The translations under genes and the position numbers were made by a program. Positions 61,904-64,000 of a DNA stretch of 64,000 bases are shown in pieces. Positions within the stretch are counted from its first letter, which is position 1. Every line of letters starts with the position of its first letter. This DNA comes from JALNXF01 sp964555845. GTDB lineage: Bacteria; Patescibacteriota; Gracilibacteria; BD1-5; UBA2023. The notes below the pieces were generated by a model. That model worked only from the letters and a program-made list of their open reading frames with translations. It searched no databases and was not told where the DNA came from. Where the stretch lies: assembly GCA_964555845.1 (NCBI GenBank), contig CAZKUA010000002.1, forward strand, positions 1 through 64,000, written 5' to 3'.

Positions 61904-63322
61904 TTATTCTTTTGCCTTTTTCCAATTGTTTCAAATAGAAATATCAACTAGCAATTTTATCGGGAAATTATGAATGTTTTCCATTATTTCTCTGATTTCT
62001 TTTTGAACAAGCTGAAGTTCGGTTTTATGAATTTCAAATACAAGCTCATCATGAACTTGCATAATTAGCTTTGATTTTAGGTTTTTTTCTTTTATGAAAT
62101 TATCAATTTTTATCATAGCTAGTTTGATAATATCCGCTGACGTTCATTGAATTGGCATATTTAAGGCTTCTCTCTCAGCTTGTCATTTTATAATTCTATT
62201 GGCATCATTTAGTCAATTTATATATCTTCTTCTTCCAAAAAAAGTTTCTACATAACCTGTTTGTCTTGCCTTTTCTAGTATACTTTCATAATAAGTTTTA
62301 ACTCTGCTATATTTCTCGAAAAACTTATTAATATATTCTGTAGCCTCCGCCATAGACACATTCATTGTCTTAGATAAGCCAAAACCTGATATTCCATAAA
62401 TAACTCCGAAATTTACAGTTTTTGCTCTTCTTCTAAGCTCAGATGTAATATTTGTATTTTCTCAAAAAAGAAATTTTGCAGTCTTGTTATGAATATCCTC
62501 ACCATTTAAAAATGCATTTGTAAGTTCTGGATCTTCCGATAAATTAGCCAAAATTCTTAGCTCAACTTGAGAATAATCGGCAACAAGTATTTCATAATCA
62601 GGGTTGCTTGGAATAAAACAAGACTTAATTTCATCGCTAAAAAAATCTCCACTTGGAATATTTTGCAAATTTGGGTTTTCGCTTGATAATCGTCCTGTTG
62701 AGGTTTTTATCTGATTGTAAGTAGTGTGAATTTTTCCGGTTTGTTTGTTTATTACTTTCAAAAGTCATTGAACATAAGTCGATTGAAGTTTTTGAAGTCC
62801 TCTGTAATCAAGAATTAATGATGCTATTGCATAATCTTTTGCAATAAAACTAAGAGCTTCGTTATCTACTGAGAACCCTGTTTTTATTTTTTTACTTGTT
62901 GGAATTTTTAATTTCTCAAAAAGAATTTCTTGAACCTGTTTAGCGGAATTTATATTAAATTTTTCTCAAACAACCTCATAAATTTCAGCTTCTATTTTTT
63001 TCGATTTTATCTCAATTTCTTCTCATATTTTAGCTAATTTATGAGTATCTATTTTTACTCATTCAAACTCCATATTCGCCAAAACTTCAAGTAATTCTGA
63101 CTCAAAACCAAATACAAAGTCAAGTCAAAATTCTGTAGTTTGTGGCAATGAAGCTTTTCAAGAATCATTAAAAGAAAAAATAGCTTTCTCATCATTTTGA
63201 ATTAGTCTCTCTGGAGACACTCAAAAATTATGAGTATATTCAAGATATTCTCCAAATCAAACACCTTTAAAATACTTATCAAAAATATAGCTTCTTAATT
63301 TTATATCGAAAAATTTTACCAT
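61904..63322 (-). CDS. polA: DNA polymerase I, polymerase domain only
   Basis: 472 aa family A polymerase. Motif A ILVADYSQVELRILA, motif B (O helix) RRRAKTVNFGVIYGISGFGLS, motif C IMQVHDELVFE. The 5' nuclease domain is absent and the 3'-5' exonuclease is reduced to ~80 N-terminal residues (FFDIKLRSYIFDKYFKG) without the DEDD acidic set. Full Pol I has ~900 aa, Klenow ~600. Either a separate 5' nuclease gene exists or RNase H acts instead. The ATG overlaps the stop of the lipoprotein gene (TAATG), so translation is coupled. Confidence 0.93.
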
Positions 63323-63753
63323 TAATTTATGCTATTTAAGAGCTTATCTATGTCTTTAAGTGTTTCTTGAGTTTCTTTACTAATTTCAGCTGAATTAATA
63401 TTTACTCCAGAATTCACCTCAACTTTTGTCCCATTATCTGAGGAAATAGTTGTTTTACCATTAGATATTTTTACATTGTTTTTATCTCAATCATTTACAG
63501 ATATCTCACCAGAGTTTGAATTTATTTTCACTCCAGAAGCAGAAACCGAAAGACTAGCTCCCGAGTCTGTAATATCAACGCTCACTCCCGAGTCAATATC
63601 TTCTGCTATCTCAATATTCATTCCTGAATTTGAAATAATTTTCTCTGGCCTTAACTCATTTTTTTGAGTACCACAAGAAGCAAGTAACAGAGTTAAAGTC
63701 AATAATGTAATTAGTTTAGTTTTTACCCCAAGGGTGTTTGTTTTATTGCGCAT
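63322..63753 (-). CDS. small lipoprotein, Ser/Asn/Lys-rich
   Basis: 143 aa. Signal peptide with a basic start (MRNKTNTLGVKTK), a hydrophobic stretch and the lipobox LLASC at residues 23-27, a substrate for the Lgt and LspA encoded at 1.9-4.5 kb. The mature part is repetitive: alternating SGV/DSG/NSG units (ITDSGASLSVSASGVKINSNSG, NSGVNINSAEIS), beta-helix-like. Function unknown; cell-surface location is very likely. Its TAA overlaps the polA ATG. Confidence 0.85.
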
Positions 63754-63820
63754 AATATTTTTTGTTTAATTTTAAAATGTTTTTTAATTTTAATTTATAT
63801 GTCATTTCTAATCTTCCTTT

Positions 63821-63943
63821 TGTCATTTCGAGTGCAACGAGAAATCCCTTTTTATATAATCTTATTTGCAATTAACTAATTTTAATTTCATAAGTGCTTT
63901 CTAAAGGGATTTCTCACTACACTTCGTTTCGTTCGAAATGACA
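63821..63943. repeat. MITE-like element, copy C (complete)
   Basis: 123 nt. Left terminus TGTCATTTCGAGTGCAACGA then GAAATCCCTTT, right terminus AAAGGGATTTCTCACTACAC then a TTCGAAATGACA end, same family as copies A and B with a diverged interior. Upstream of the lipoprotein gene. Confidence 0.78.
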
Positions 63944-64000
63944 AATAGACAATTTCTTCTTCTTAATTTAATCATTTTTCCAAAAAAAACAAATTTTCAT

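Overview
The window is about 64 kb of AT-rich DNA from a small-genome bacterium that reads UGA as glycine (translation table 25). Under the standard code almost every gene breaks at in-frame TGA codons. Read as glycine, those codons restore full-length proteins, and they fall on invariant glycines: the glycine before the ClpP Ser98 motif, the Walker A loops of PilB and UvrD, and glycines in ribosomal proteins L3, L6 and S14. Tryptophans are still TGG, so this is not the mycoplasma code. With the missing L30 gene, minimal metabolism and a lipoprotein/type IV pilus toolkit, this points to Candidatus Absconditabacteria (SR1) or Gracilibacteria in the Candidate Phyla Radiation. I cannot tell which from the window. 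All CDS coordinates here assume UGA = Gly and only TAA/TAG as stops.

Layout: 0.25-5.0 kb (+) holds a type IV prepilin, ClpP, LspA, a membrane protein, an AMMECR1-like protein, Lgt and a rhomboid protease. 5.1-8.1 kb (-) is one large UvrD-helicase/RecB-nuclease fusion. 8.5-15.1 kb (+) is accessory: a SET-domain protein, a short asparaginase-like protein, a sodium/solute symporter, DUF488, a cupredoxin, a CopB-type copper ATPase and a small methionine-rich membrane protein; several of these use TGA for glycine unusually rarely. 15.3-19.3 kb (+) holds DinD, a membrane protein, a PLD-like protein, a TGA-free winged-helix-like gene and a methyltransferase. 19.4-26.9 kb (-, one small + gene) holds tRNA-Arg(CCU), a sugar-phosphate transferase, Der, a VirB2-like pilin, the rpsF-ssb-rpsR operon, PepD and an unknown gene. 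27.0-35.9 kb (-) is the ribosomal protein operon from L3 to L15. 36-42 kb is mixed (HNH-like protein, Alr, EngB, ABC-F, Mpg). 42.6-46.0 kb (+) is the anaerobic ribonucleotide reductase locus. 46.1-50.5 kb (+) is a minimal type IV pilus motor operon. 50.5-63.8 kb (-) holds IleRS, a protein with two cold-shock-like domains, RlmN, a 1311-aa LysM-bearing protein, the primary sigma factor, an exonuclease-less DNA polymerase I and a lipoprotein.

Main points of interest: (1) a complete T-box riboswitch in front of ileS, with an apparently ultrashort Stem I that shows the Ile codon AUC in its hairpin loop; (2) an anaerobic ribonucleotide reductase whose glycyl-radical domain is a separate 58-aa gene; (3) a dispersed palindromic repeat inserted in frame inside lgt, tolerated only because UGA is sense; (4) three copies of a MITE-like element with ~30-bp terminal inverted repeats, plus other palindromic repeats, one of which forms Stem III of the T-box; (5) a recurring TAAC(C/T) motif 13-16 nt before many start codons in place of a Shine-Dalgarno sequence.
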